Below, piece by piece: positions 1-6,045 of a stretch of DNA of 6,233 nucleotides. Within the stretch, counting starts at the first letter, position 1. Each line of letters starts with the position of its first letter. Both the position numbers and the translations under genes were made by a program. Origin of the DNA: Pseudomonadota bacterium (GTDB lineage Bacteria; Pseudomonadota; Alphaproteobacteria; Caulobacterales; Caulobacteraceae); assembly GCA_023445955.1 (NCBI GenBank), contig JAEXJH010000335.1:1-6233 (forward strand). The letters run 5' to 3'. The notes beneath the pieces were generated by a model. That model was not told the DNA's origin. It made no database searches and saw nothing but the letters and a program-made list of their open reading frames with translations.

Positions 1-1128
1 CGCATCGACATGCTGGCCACCGGCATCAAGAGCCCGATCGGGGTCAAGGTGTCGGGCGCGAACCTTGATGACCTCGACCGCGTCGCCCAGCAGATCGCCC
101 AAGTCGCCAAGACCGTGCCAGGGGTCAGTTCGGCCCTGGCCGAGCGGCTGACCGGCGGGCGCTATATCGATGTCCGCATCGACCGAGCCGCCGCTGGCCG
201 CTACGGCCTCAACATCGCCGACGTCCAGGCTATCGTCTCGGGTGCGATCGGCGGCCAGACGATCGGCGAGACCGTCGAGGGCCTGGCCCGCTATCCGATC
301 AGCGTGCGGTATCCTCGCGAAGTGCGCGGCGATCTCGAAGCCCTGCGGGTCCTGCCGATCCTCACCCCCTCGCTGCAGCAGATCACCCTAAGCACGGTGG
401 CCCAGGTGGCGATCAGCGAGGGGCCGCCGATGCTCAAGAGCGAGAACGGCCGGCCCACCACCTTCGTCTATGTCGACGTGCGCGGCCGGGACCTGTCCTC
501 GGTGGTCGCCGACCTGCAACGGGCGGTGGCCAGGGAGGTCAAGCCGGTCGCCGGGGTGACCATCAGCTATTCGGGGCAGTTCGAATATCTGCAGCGGGCG
601 GTCGAGCGGCTGAAGATTGTCGTGCCGGCGACGCTGCTGATCATCTTCGTGCTGCTCTACCTGACCTTCCGCCGGTTCGACGAGGCGGCCCTGATCATGG
701 GCGCCCTGCCCTTCGCCCTGACCGGCGGCTTCTGGGCGCTCTACTTACTGGGCTTCAATCAGTCGGTGGCCACTGGCGTCGGCTTCATCGCCCTGGCCGG
801 CGTCTCGGCCGAGTTCGGGGTGGTGATGCTGATCTATCTCAAGCAGGCCCTGGCGGAGCGCCAGGGTGTTCTGAGCGACGCCGATCTCAGCCAAGCGATC
901 CGCGAGGGCGCCTTGTTGCGGGTCAGGCCCAAGGCCATGACCGTGGCGGTGATCCTGGCGGGCCTGATCCCGATCCTGATCGGCCACGGCGCCGGCTCCG
1001 AAGTGATGAGCCGGATCGCCGCGCCGATGATCGGCGGCATGCTCAGCGCGCCGCTGCTGTCGATGTTTGTGGTGCCGGCCGCCTATCTGTTGATCGAGCG
1101 TCGGCGGCGCCCGCGTCACGGCATCTAG
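1..1128 (+). CDS. cusA: CusA-type HME-RND copper/silver efflux pump, C-terminal part (5' truncated by window edge)
   Basis: This is the inner-membrane, proton-driven pump of a tripartite CusCBA-type exporter that moves Cu+/Ag+ out of the periplasm and cytoplasm. The frame is open from base 1 (reading RID then Met at 10-12) and ends at TAG 1126-1128, so about 375 of roughly 1,040 residues are present: the second half of the periplasmic porter domain plus the last transmembrane helices. Numbering from the Met at base 10, that Met falls where E. coli CusA has Met672, the third of its three metal-binding methionines. Glu268, in the AEFGVVM helix, matches Glu939 of the proton relay, and Lys308 in VRPKAMT matches Lys984. 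[18 protein letters not shown] is a family signature. Hydrophobic helices lie near 202-220, 227-248, 251-277, 310-325 and 336-361. The correspondence to E. coli residues is from memory of that protein. The Met at base 10 is internal, not the start. Partner genes cusB/cusC are presumably upstream, outside the window. Confidence 0.95.
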   Translation, partial: RIDMLATGIKSPIGVKVSGANLDDLDRVAQQIAQVAKTVPGVSSALAERLTGGRYIDVRIDRAAAGRYGLNIADVQAIVSGAIGGQTIGETVEGLARYPISVRYPREVRGDLEALRVLPILTPSLQQITLSTVAQVAISEGPPMLKSENGRPTTFVYVDVRGRDLSSVVADLQRAVAREVKPVAGVTISYSGQFEYLQRAVERLKIVVPATLLIIFVLLYLTFRRFDEAALIMGALPFALTGGFWALYLLGFNQSVATGVGFIALAGVSAEFGVVMLIYLKQALAERQGVLSDADLSQAIREGALLRVRPKAMTVAVILAGLIPILIGHGAGSEVMSRIAAPMIGGMLSAPLLSMFVVPAAYLLIERRRRPRHGI

Positions 1129-1136
1129 CTCAGAGG

Positions 1137-1165
1137 GAGGGCGGGCGCGATCTACGTCCGCCCTC
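1137..1165. terminator. Hairpin between convergent cusA and copZ-like genes, probable bidirectional terminator
   Basis: GAGGGCGG at 1137-1144 pairs perfectly with CCGCCCTC at 1158-1165. Three more pairs (G-T, C-G, G-C) extend inward to give an 11-bp stem closed by a 7-base loop. It fills the 42-base gap between the stop codons of two converging genes, where a shared terminator is expected. There is no T-run on either side, so if it terminates transcription it is not a classical intrinsic terminator. Such T-poor hairpins are common in GC-rich genomes. Confidence 0.55.
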
Positions 1166-1170
1166 TCGCC

Positions 1171-1368
1171 TTAGGCAGGCGTCACACGGTAGCCCGCCGC
1201 CGCGACGGCCGCGGAGACGACCTCCGAGGTCGCGCCGGTGTCGATCTCGAGGCTTCGGCCGGCCACGTCGGCGCGAACGGTCGCGCTGGCGTCAACGCCT
1301 TGCACGGCTTTGGTGACATTTGCGACGCAATGGCCGCAGGTCATGTTTTCGATGGTGTAGCGAAGCAT
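1171..1368 (-). CDS. copZ: CopZ-like cytoplasmic copper chaperone (single HMA domain)
   Basis: This 65-residue protein is a single heavy-metal-associated (HMA) domain. The MTCGHC metal loop at residues 9-14 supplies the two Cys that bind Cu+, and the rest has the usual short beta-alpha-beta-beta-alpha-beta length, ending in a GYRV strand. There is no signal peptide, so it acts in the cytoplasm. Its expected role is to buffer Cu+ and deliver it to the N-terminal HMA domains of CopA, encoded at 2767-5256, and possibly to CueR. The start ATG (1366-1368 on the complement) has a good ribosome site, AAGGA at 1377-1381, 8 bases upstream. The gene stands alone and is convergent with cusA. It carries its own MerR-type promoter at 1399-1429, nearly identical to that of copA. 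A mercury-type MerP role is unlikely because there is no export signal and the context is copper. Confidence 0.9.
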   Translation of the reverse strand: MLRYTIENMTCGHCVANVTKAVQGVDASATVRADVAGRSLEIDTGATSEVVSAAVAAAGYRVTPA

Positions 1369-1398
1369 CTGGCTGTTCCTTGTTCAACTTCGCTGCAA

Positions 1399-1429
1399 CA
1401 GATGGGGCTTCCCATCATGGCAAGGTCAA
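1399..1429 (-). promoter_or_regulatory. CueR-type promoter/operator of the copZ-like gene
   Basis: On the minus strand, a -35 box TTGACC (complement of 1424-1429) is followed by a 19-base spacer and a poor -10, CATCTG (complement of 1399-1404). The over-long 19-base spacer carrying a dyad is the hallmark of MerR-family activated promoters. The dyad at 1409-1423 reads TTGCCATGATGGGAA on the minus strand, with one mismatch from perfect symmetry. The block 1409-1430 matches 5295-5316 upstream of copA in 21 of 22 bases. The predicted transcript would start about 25 bases before the ATG. The regulator is inferred to be the CueR encoded at 2339-2770. Confidence 0.8.
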
Positions 1430-1470
1430 GAGCCGCTGATGGGAAATCGTGGCTGAGGGATCGCCTTGGG

Positions 1471-1497
1471 TTGACGCGTATCTTCCTGGCGTAGATC
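1471..1497 (+). promoter_or_regulatory. Candidate housekeeping promoter of the CusF-like gene, Caulobacter style
   Basis: TTGACGC at 1471-1477 is followed after 12 bases by CGTAGATC at 1490-1497. This fits the published Caulobacter housekeeping-sigma consensus (TTGACGS, 10-14 bases, GCTANAWC), with mismatches only at the first two bases of the downstream box. A transcript would start near 1504, about 35 bases before the ATG. There is no CueR-like dyad in the spacer, so this gene does not look CueR-controlled. It would be read divergently from copZ. Confidence 0.45.
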
Positions 1498-1539
1498 GGC
1501 CCTCCCCGGTCCATCCGCCCCGACAGGAGACATAATTCG

Positions 1540-1896
1540 ATGAAGACCTTTCTTGCCGCCGGCGCCTTGGCCTTGGCGCTCACGGGACCTGCCCTGGCGC
1601 AAGCCGACATGAAAATGGGCGACATGAAGATGGACGATATGGCGGGCATGAAGCATGACGCTCCGGCCGCGACCAAGACGGCCGACGGCCAAGGTGTGAT
1701 CAAGAGCATCGACGCGGCTGGCGGCACGGTCACCCTGCAGCACCAACCGATCCCGGCGCTCAAATGGCCCGCCATGACCATGAAGTTCAAGGCCGCCCCC
1801 GCCCTTCTGAAGCCCTTCAAGGTCGGCCAAGCCGTGACCTTCCAGCTTAAGCCGATGGGCGCTTCGGCCGAAGTCGTGGCGATGTCGGCAAAGTAG
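1540..1896 (+). CDS. cusF: CusF-like periplasmic Cu+/Ag+ metallochaperone
   Basis: This 118-residue protein has a Sec signal peptide (residues 1-20, cleavage after ALA). It then has a short Met-rich linker (Met24, 26, 29, 31, 34, 37 and His39) and a CusF-type OB-fold domain from about residue 50 to 115. His68, Trp76, Met79 and Met81 have exactly the spacing of the E. coli CusF site His36-Trp44-Met47-Met49, where a single Cu+ or Ag+ is held by His and two Met and capped by Trp. The surrounding WPAMTM motif is diagnostic. The expected role is to carry periplasmic copper to the CusB/CusA pump. The start ATG at 1540 has AGGAGA at 1525-1530, 9 bases upstream. The gene lies apart from cusA, separated by the opposed copZ, unlike the E. 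coli cusCFBA order. The Met-rich linker is additional to the minimal CusF domain and may hold further copper ions. Confidence 0.93.
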   Translation: MKTFLAAGALALALTGPALAQADMKMGDMKMDDMAGMKHDAPAATKTADGQGVIKSIDAAGGTVTLQHQPIPALKWPAMTMKFKAAPALLKPFKVGQAVTFQLKPMGASAEVVAMSAK

Positions 1897-1902
1897 CCCT
1901 CA

Positions 1903-1941
1903 ACCCGTTCGGCCGCTCTTTAACGCGGCGGGCGAACGGGT
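1903..1941. terminator. Hairpin at the convergent ends of the CusF-like and FixH-like genes
   Basis: ACCCGTTCG at 1903-1911 pairs perfectly with CGAACGGGT at 1933-1941. Inside it, GCCGC at 1912-1916 pairs with GCGGC at 1925-1929, leaving a three-base bulge (1930-1932) and an 8-base loop. The stem straddles the stop codon of the minus-strand gene (complement of 1920-1922) and lies 7 bases past the plus-strand stop, so it is well placed to end both transcripts. There is no T-run on either strand. Confidence 0.6.
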
Positions 1942-2342
1942 CCGCTGACCTGCGACGGCAGCAAGGCGCGCGAGGGGGCGACGACCTTGAGGTTGACGCT
2001 CGCGGCTTTGGCAGGTTCACCGACGGGCTGAAGGATGAAGGCCAGGACCCAGTCGCCGCTGGTTGGAAAATCGGCCCGAAAGCGTAGTAATCCATAGTCG
2101 AGCGACGGCTCGAAAAAGGCTGGAAACACCGCCGAGCCGGTCGTGCTCACAGTGGCGTCTCGCGCCGAGAACGCGGGCATGATGCGGCCCGGCTCGACGG
2201 GGCTGACCTTTACCAGAACGGTCGTCGCGATCCCGCGGGTTAAGCTCGGTGAGGCGACTTCGAACCTGTAGTCGGCGGCCTCTACGGCGAGCGGAGCCGC
2301 GATCAGGCCAGCGCCCAACACCAAGGCCAGCCGCCAATTCAA
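1920..2342 (-). CDS. Secreted FixH/YtkA-like small protein, third gene of the copA operon, TTG start
   Basis: This 140-residue protein has a clear signal peptide (residues 1-23, ending VEAA) followed by one beta-rich domain of about 100 residues. The layout, with a GRIMPAFSARDA stretch near 52-63 and YGLLRFRADFPTSGDWVLAF near 83-102, resembles the FixH/YtkA-like immunoglobulin-fold family found beside copper genes. I judge this by pattern only. The tail (122-140) is Pro/Arg-rich. The mature protein has no His or Cys and only one Met (Met55), so it has no obvious metal site. The start is TTG (complement of 2340-2342), overlapping the cueR stop by 4 bases as TTGA. No convincing Shine-Dalgarno is present, so translation is probably coupled to cueR. 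An internal start would cut into the signal peptide. Its function is unknown. Placement suggests a periplasmic accessory to copper handling. Confidence 0.75.
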   Translation of the reverse strand: MNWRLALVLGAGLIAAPLAVEAADYRFEVASPSLTRGIATTVLVKVSPVEPGRIMPAFSARDATVSTTGSAVFPAFFEPSLDYGLLRFRADFPTSGDWVLAFILQPVGEPAKAASVNLKVVAPSRALLPSQVSGPVRPPR

Positions 2343-2770
2343 CGGAAGCCCCGCGCCGGGGCTGGCTCGCGCCGGGGCGGTTGGCCCGAGCCAAGGTCGG
2401 CCAGGATCGGACAGTCAGGCCGCTCGTCGCCCGCGCAGTCGCGAGAGAGGTCGCGCAGAGTGTCAGCCATGGCTCGCATTTCAGCGATTTTGGCCTCCAG
2501 CGCCCGCACATGACCATCGGCGATCGCCTTGACCTCGCGGCTTGGGCGGACACGGTCACGCCACAGCGACAACAGGTGGGCGATCTCCTCGACCGAAAAC
2601 CCGAGCGAACGGGCGCGACGAATGAACCGCAGCTCGTTGACCTCCCGCTCGCTGAAGCTGCGATAGTTGCTGTCGGTGCGGCCGGCCGGCGTGATCAGTT
2701 TGATCTGCTCGTAGTAGCGGATCATTTTGGCCGAGACCCCGGACGCCTTGGCAGCCTGTCCGATGTTCAT
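2339..2770 (-). CDS. cueR: CueR-like MerR-family Cu+-responsive transcription activator
   Basis: This 143-residue MerR-family regulator twists long-spacer promoters into an active shape when it binds Cu+ (Ag+ and Au+ in the E. coli protein). The N-terminal winged helix starts [21 protein letters not shown] (residues 1-21), with the effector-typical NYRSFSE wing near 35-41. A dimerisation helix spans about 80-110. The metal loop has Cys112 and Cys120 in [12 protein letters not shown], and Ser77 is present. These fall at the same residue numbers as in E. coli CueR, where Ser77 marks sensors of monovalent ions. The C-terminal tail (128-143) is Arg/Pro-rich and lacks the CCHH of E. coli CueR. The start ATG overlaps the copA stop as ATGA (2767-2770), with AAGGA about 10 bases upstream. 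It is thus the second gene of the copA operon, giving positive autoregulation through the promoter at 5285-5315. It likely also controls copZ. Confidence 0.93.
   Translation of the reverse strand: MNIGQAAKASGVSAKMIRYYEQIKLITPAGRTDSNYRSFSEREVNELRFIRRARSLGFSVEEIAHLLSLWRDRVRPSREVKAIADGHVRALEAKIAEMRAMADTLRDLSRDCAGDERPDCPILADLGSGQPPRREPAPARGFR
2347..2363 (-). promoter_or_regulatory. Small hairpin just upstream of the TTG start of the FixH-like gene
   Basis: AGCCCC at 2347-2352 pairs with GGGGCT at 2358-2363 around a 5-base loop, inside the last codons of cueR and only 4 bases before the TTG at 2342. In the mRNA this stem would cover the region where a ribosome site should be. Ribosomes finishing cueR would melt it. 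This fits translational coupling, but the stem is short and could be chance in GC-rich DNA. Confidence 0.25.
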
Positions 2771-5256
2771 TTGGGGGGCGTCCTTGGCTTGGCTGCAGGC
2801 AGGGGCGAGGTGAAGGCGCGCAGACGCAAGGCGTTGAACAGCACGCTGACGCTGGACAAGGCCATCGCGCCGGCCGCCACCATCGGCGAAAGCGACAGGC
2901 CAAGGGCCGGCGCCAACGCCCCCGCCGCCACGGGGATCAGGATCACGTTGTAGCCGAAGGCCCAGGCCAGGTTCTGGCGGATGTTGCGCAAGGTCGCGCG
3001 ACTGAGCGCCAGGGCGTTGACGACGCCGCGCAGATCCCCGCTCATCAGCACGACGTCGGCGCTCTCGATGGCAATGTCGGTTCCCTGACCCATGGCCAGG
3101 CCAACATCGGCGCTGGCCAAGGCCGGCGCGTCGTTGACGCCGTCGCCGACGAACGCCGTCGGGCCATACCGGGAGCGCAAGGCCGCGATCGCCTCGGTCT
3201 TGCCCTGAGGAAGCACCTCGGCCACGACCTCGTCGATCCCCAGTATCCTGGCGACCGCGTCGGCGGTCCGCCGGTTGTCGCCGGTGATCATCGCCACCTT
3301 CAGGCCTTGGGCGTGCAGGGCGGCGATGGCGGCGGCCGCGGTTTCGCGAATGGGATCGGCCACCGCCAGGATCGCCGCCAGACGCCCGTCGATGGCCACA
3401 TAGAGCGGGCTCTTGCCAGCGTCGCCCAAACGGGCGGCTTCTACGGCGAAGGGCGCGACGTCTAGCCCCAGGCGCAGCATGTAGCGATCCGCGCCGACCT
3501 CGACGCGTCGCCCCGCCACGATCCCTTGCGCGCCAAACCCTGGGGTCGAAGCAAAGTCACGCAACGGGCCAGGCGCCGCCCCTTCAGCCTTGGCCGCGCT
3601 GACGATGGCCTGAGCGATCGGATGCTCCGAGCGAGCCTCGACCGCCGCCGCCAAGCTCAGGACCTCGCTCCGGTCAAATCCGTTGGCGACGATCAGGTCG
3701 GTCAGTTCCGGACGCCCCTTGGTCAAGGTGCCGGTCTTGTCCAGCGCCACGACCCTGGCCTCCTGCAGGGCCTGCAGGGCTTCGCCGCGACGGAACAGGA
3801 CGCCCAGTTCGGCGGCCCTGCCCGTGCCGACCATGATCGAGGTCGGCGTGGCCAAGCCCATGGCGCACGGACAGGCGATAATCAGCACCGCCACCGCGTG
3901 GACCAAGGCCAGGCCTAGGGCGGGCGGCGGGCCGAACGCCAGCCAGGCCAGGAAGGTCGCGACGGCCACTGCGATGACGGCGGGCACGAACCAGGCCGTG
4001 ATCTTGTCGACCAGGGCCTGGATCGGGAGCTTGGAGCCCTGCGCGGCCTGCACCATGCGCACGATCTGGGCGAGAAGGGTGTCGCCGCCGACCTTGGTGG
4101 CCTTGAACCGCAAGGCGCCGGTGGTGTTGACCGTGCCGCCAACCACGCCCGCGCCGACCGTCTTTTCCACCGGGATCGGCTCGCCGGTGATCATTGCCTC
4201 GTCGACGAACGACACGCCCTCTTCGACGACCCCATCGACCGGGATCCGCTCGCCGGGACGGATCAGCACCAAGTCGCCGGGAACAACCTCGCCGATCGCG
4301 ATCTCGACCGCCTGACCGCCGCGTTCGACTCGCGCGGTCTTGGCTTGCAAGGTCATCAATCGCTTGATGGCTTGGCTCGTGGCGCCCTTGGCCCGAGCTT
4401 CGAACCAGCGTCCGACCAGGATCAAGGTGACGATGACGGCCGCGGCCTCGTAATAGACCCCGTCCGTGCCGGCCGGCAGCGCGCCCGGCGCGAAGGTGGC
4501 GACCAGTGAATAGGCGAACGCGGCGCTGGCGCCGAGCACGACCAGGCTGTTCATGTCGGGTGTTAGGCGCAACAGATTTGGCACGCCCTTGCGATAGAAG
4601 CGCAGCCCAGGTCCAAAAAGGACGACGCTGGCAAGCACCAGGCTGATCAGCCTCCAGGCCTGTTCACCAAGCGTCGCGGCCAAGAGATGATGGGCCCCGG
4701 GAATGAAATGACGGGCCATCTCGACCAAGAAGAGTGGCGCGGTGGCCACGGCGGCGATCACGACCGCACGCTTGAGGTCGGCGACCTCCGCCGCGCGCGC
4801 CTGCGCTTCCTCATCGACGGCGTCAGCATCGACGTCTTCCGCCAGGCTTGCGGCGTATCCCGCCTCGGCGACCGCCCTGATCAGCGCGTTGGGATCAAGC
4901 GTCCCCCGCGCGCCGCTGATGGTGGCGCGTTCGGTAGCCAGGTTGACCACGACGCGCTCGACTCCAGGAACCTTGCCCAAGGCCTTTTCGACCCGTGAGA
5001 CGCAGGACGCACAGGTCATGCCGACGATGCGAAGTTCGATCGACTGAGGGACGAGATCATAGCCGGCCCGGCGGATCGCCGCGCTGATCGCGAGCGGATC
5101 GCCACCTTCGACATGGACGCGCTGCGCCGCGAGATTGATGGTGGCGGCGCGCACGCCCGGCGACGCCAAGACCGCCTGTTCGACTCGACGCACACAGGAC
5201 GCGCACGTCATTCCCAGCACGGGCAGGTCAAGGCTCTTGAGGGTTTGGTCGGGCAT
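2767..5256 (-). CDS. copA: CopA-type P1B-1 Cu+-exporting ATPase with two N-terminal HMA domains
   Basis: This 829-residue inner-membrane ATPase exports cytoplasmic Cu+. Two HMA domains carry GMTCASC at residues 15-21 and 79-85. An acidic linker (139-160) follows, then transmembrane helices starting near 163. The actuator loop has TGEP at 357-360. The metal-entry helix has CPC at 462-464, and the phosphorylation motif is DKTGT at 506-510 (Asp506). SEHP is at 543-546, a nucleotide-binding Gly motif at 573-578, TGDN at 658-661 and GDGVND at 704-709. The last helices show Tyr769-Asn770 and Met798-x-x-Ser801-Ser802, which with CPC define the Cu+-selective P1B-1 class. Its length is typical. I chose ATG 5254-5256 because GAGGAG (5264-5269) lies 7 bases upstream. 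The longer frame from 5304 would begin inside the operator, upstream of the predicted transcript start. It overlaps cueR by 4 bases. It is the first gene of copA-cueR-fixH-like, induced by Cu+ through CueR and probably fed by the CopZ-like protein. Confidence 0.97.
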   Translation of the reverse strand: MPDQTLKSLDLPVLGMTCASCVRRVEQAVLASPGVRAATINLAAQRVHVEGGDPLAISAAIRRAGYDLVPQSIELRIVGMTCASCVSRVEKALGKVPGVERVVVNLATERATISGARGTLDPNALIRAVAEAGYAASLAEDVDADAVDEEAQARAAEVADLKRAVVIAAVATAPLFLVEMARHFIPGAHHLLAATLGEQAWRLISLVLASVVLFGPGLRFYRKGVPNLLRLTPDMNSLVVLGASAAFAYSLVATFAPGALPAGTDGVYYEAAAVIVTLILVGRWFEARAKGATSQAIKRLMTLQAKTARVERGGQAVEIAIGEVVPGDLVLIRPGERIPVDGVVEEGVSFVDEAMITGEPIPVEKTVGAGVVGGTVNTTGALRFKATKVGGDTLLAQIVRMVQAAQGSKLPIQALVDKITAWFVPAVIAVAVATFLAWLAFGPPPALGLALVHAVAVLIIACPCAMGLATPTSIMVGTGRAAELGVLFRRGEALQALQEARVVALDKTGTLTKGRPELTDLIVANGFDRSEVLSLAAAVEARSEHPIAQAIVSAAKAEGAAPGPLRDFASTPGFGAQGIVAGRRVEVGADRYMLRLGLDVAPFAVEAARLGDAGKSPLYVAIDGRLAAILAVADPIRETAAAAIAALHAQGLKVAMITGDNRRTADAVARILGIDEVVAEVLPQGKTEAIAALRSRYGPTAFVGDGVNDAPALASADVGLAMGQGTDIAIESADVVLMSGDLRGVVNALALSRATLRNIRQNLAWAFGYNVILIPVAAGALAPALGLSLSPMVAAGAMALSSVSVLFNALRLRAFTSPLPAAKPRTPPK

Positions 5257-5284
5257 CGGCGATCTCCTCTTGTCGATGCCCGAC

Positions 5285-5315
5285 CTTGTGATCGTTCCCA
5301 TCATGGGAAGGTCAA
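5285..5315 (-). promoter_or_regulatory. CueR-type promoter/operator of the copA-cueR-fixH-like operon
   Basis: On the minus strand, TTGACC (-35, complement of 5310-5315) is followed by a 19-base spacer and then CACAAG (-10, complement of 5285-5290). The spacer contains a perfect 15-base palindrome, TTCCCATGATGGGAA (5295-5309 in complement). A MerR-family activator binds such a dyad and compensates for the long spacer. Transcription would begin near 5278, about 22 bases before the copA ATG. The regulator is the product of the second gene of the same operon. Confidence 0.88.
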
Positions 5316-5358
5316 GGTCCTGTCGTCGGCGTCAGTGGGAAGTACGTGCGGGCCCAAG

Positions 5359-5377
5359 CCTTCCCCTCATCGGAAGG
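5359..5377. promoter_or_regulatory. Second CueR-box-like dyad, no matching promoter elements
   Basis: CCTTCC at 5359-5364 and GGAAGG at 5372-5377 form a perfect 6-bp inverted repeat with a 7-base centre, the same half-site spacing as in the copA operator. Its centre lies 66 bases from the centre of that operator. A -35 at the expected place would be CAAGCC on the plus strand or GAAACC on the minus strand. Both are poor, and no -10 follows at 19 bases in either direction. It may be an auxiliary CueR site, a decayed promoter, or chance. Confidence 0.35.
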
Positions 5378-5453
5378 TTTCCCGGTGATATGTCTGCACC
5401 TAGAGAAGCAAACGAAAAGTCGCGCGAGTTGAAGGTCGTCATCCTTACAATGA

Positions 5454-5482
5454 TTGGAATGTCTTCTGACAAACGCTAAACT
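5454..5482 (+). promoter_or_regulatory. Possible sigma-70-like promoter of the DUF305 gene
   Basis: TTGGAA at 5454-5459 and TAAACT at 5477-5482 are separated by 17 bases, each matching 4 of 6 consensus positions. The downstream box, with the two preceding bases, reads GCTAAA, matching the first six bases of the Caulobacter -10 consensus. It would give a leader of about 90 bases before the ATG at 5580. The match is modest and sits in A+T-richer DNA, where chance matches are more frequent. Confidence 0.33.
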
Positions 5483-5579
5483 CACAGAGGCAACGAATAC
5501 GTCCAACTGTTGTTGTAGTCGGGCGGCAAGCGTCAATTTAGGCGCGCAAGGTCGCCAAACAATCTGAAGGGCAATAGAG

Positions 5580-5972
5580 ATGCGCAAGATTCTAATCGCG
5601 GTGTGTGCGGTGAGCCTGTTGAGCGCCGCTGGCGTCACAGGCGCTTCGGCTCAGTCCATGGCCGGACACGACATGAAGGGCATGGACATGTCCAAGGGCG
5701 GCATGAAGGGCCACGCCCAGATGGGTCGTGACGCCCTGAAGATGGACGAGATGCGAATGAGCAAGGCGATGATGGCGGCCAAGGCGTCCGACTTCGACGT
5801 GCTGTGGGCCAAGAAGATGATCGCGCACCACCAAGGGGCTATTGATATGAGCCAATCGTTGCTCAAGCACGGCGGCGATGCGGACGCCAAACGCATGGCG
5901 CAGATGACGATCGACGAGAACACCAAGGCCAAGGCCGACCTGGAGGCCTTTATCCGCAAGCACGGCGGCTAA
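5580..5972 (+). CDS. Secreted Met/His-rich DUF305 protein (CopM-like, probable periplasmic copper binder)
   Basis: This 130-residue protein has a Sec signal peptide (residues 1-24, cleavage after ASA). A Met/His/Gly-rich stretch (27-60) follows, with nine Met and the spaced pattern GHDMKGMDM. Then comes a helical DUF305 domain (about 65-128). The domain signature is the run LWAKKMIAHHQGAIDM at 75-90, with His83-His84. DUF305 proteins have a ferritin-like helical fold, and some, such as cyanobacterial CopM, bind copper in the periplasm. The role here is therefore inferred as periplasmic copper buffering. The start ATG at 5580 has GAAGGG at 5566-5571, 8 bases upstream. It is divergent from copA and appears to be a single-gene unit, since a hairpin and a new promoter follow before the next gene. 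The exact ligands and any enzymatic role are not known from sequence. Confidence 0.9.
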   Translation: MRKILIAVCAVSLLSAAGVTGASAQSMAGHDMKGMDMSKGGMKGHAQMGRDALKMDEMRMSKAMMAAKASDFDVLWAKKMIAHHQGAIDMSQSLLKHGGDADAKRMAQMTIDENTKAKADLEAFIRKHGG

Positions 5973-5984
5973 GGTCGCGACATT

Positions 5985-6029
5985 GCGAAGACCGGCGCCG
6001 CCGCGCTTGGCGTCGCGCGTCGGTTTCGC
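5985..6029 (+). terminator. Imperfect long hairpin after the DUF305 gene, possible terminator
   Basis: GCGAA (5985-5989) pairs with TTCGC (6025-6029). After a bulged G, ACCGGCGC (5991-5998) pairs with GCGTCGGT (6017-6024), including one G-T pair. Further short pairings close a loop around 6007-6010. It begins 12 bases after the stop codon and precedes the next promoter. There is no T-run, so the terminator role is inferred from position and stem strength. Confidence 0.4.
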
Positions 6030-6045
6030 GCGGTCCATAACTTGC

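Larger units (their letters stand above)
5257..5579. other. Divergent intergenic region between copA and the DUF305 gene, with a lower-GC stretch
   Basis: This 323-base gap has no recognisable gene. From the copA side it holds the copA ribosome site (5264-5269), the CueR promoter (5285-5315), a second CueR-like dyad (5359-5377), a possible sigma-70-like promoter for the DUF305 gene (5454-5482) and that gene's leader. From about 5385 to 5510 the DNA is visibly richer in A+T than the flanking genes. A 29-codon plus-strand frame (ATG 5390, stop 5477-5479) uses codons atypical for the window and has no clear ribosome site. I do not call it a gene. Confidence 0.6.

Noticed and set aside
745..1119. 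124-codon His/Arg/Asp-rich minus-strand frame opposite the cusA membrane helices.
   Set aside because: It is antisense to conserved transmembrane segments, and its composition is the complement of Ile/Leu/Ala/Met codons. There is no independent support.
1171..1368. Possible MerP (periplasmic mercury-binding protein) identity for the small HMA protein.
   Set aside because: There is no signal peptide, the metal loop is MTCGHC, and the neighbouring genes and shared CueR operator are all copper-related.
1426..1830. 134-codon minus-strand frame antisense to the CusF-like gene.
   Set aside because: The plus-strand frame has a signal peptide and an exactly spaced His-Trp-Met-Met copper site. The antisense His/Gly-rich run again mirrors Met codons.
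2249..2953. 234-codon plus-strand frame spanning the FixH-like gene, cueR and the end of copA.
   Set aside because: It crosses three well-supported minus-strand genes, has Arg/Ala-rich composition and shows no recognisable motif.
3683..4315. 210-codon plus-strand frame antisense to copA.
   Set aside because: Composition is low-complexity Ala/Thr/Ser/Arg with no domain. It lies wholly inside the ATPase gene, whose catalytic motifs are intact on the other strand. Long antisense frames are common in GC-rich genes.
5257..5304. 16-residue N-terminal extension of CopA starting at the ATG at 5304.
   Set aside because: The upstream ATG lies within the operator palindrome and before the predicted transcription start. 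The ATG at 5256 has a strong GAGGAG site at 7 bases.
5312..5638. 108-codon minus-strand frame across the intergenic region upstream of copA.
   Set aside because: It overlaps the start of the DUF305 gene and the second dyad, has mixed composition, no domain and no ribosome site.
5592..6038. 148-codon minus-strand frame rich in His, antisense to the DUF305 gene, tempting as a metal-binding protein.
   Set aside because: The His codons are the reverse complement of the Met (ATG to CAT) codons of the real gene. It has no ribosome site or signal peptide, while the plus-strand frame has a signal peptide and a family motif.
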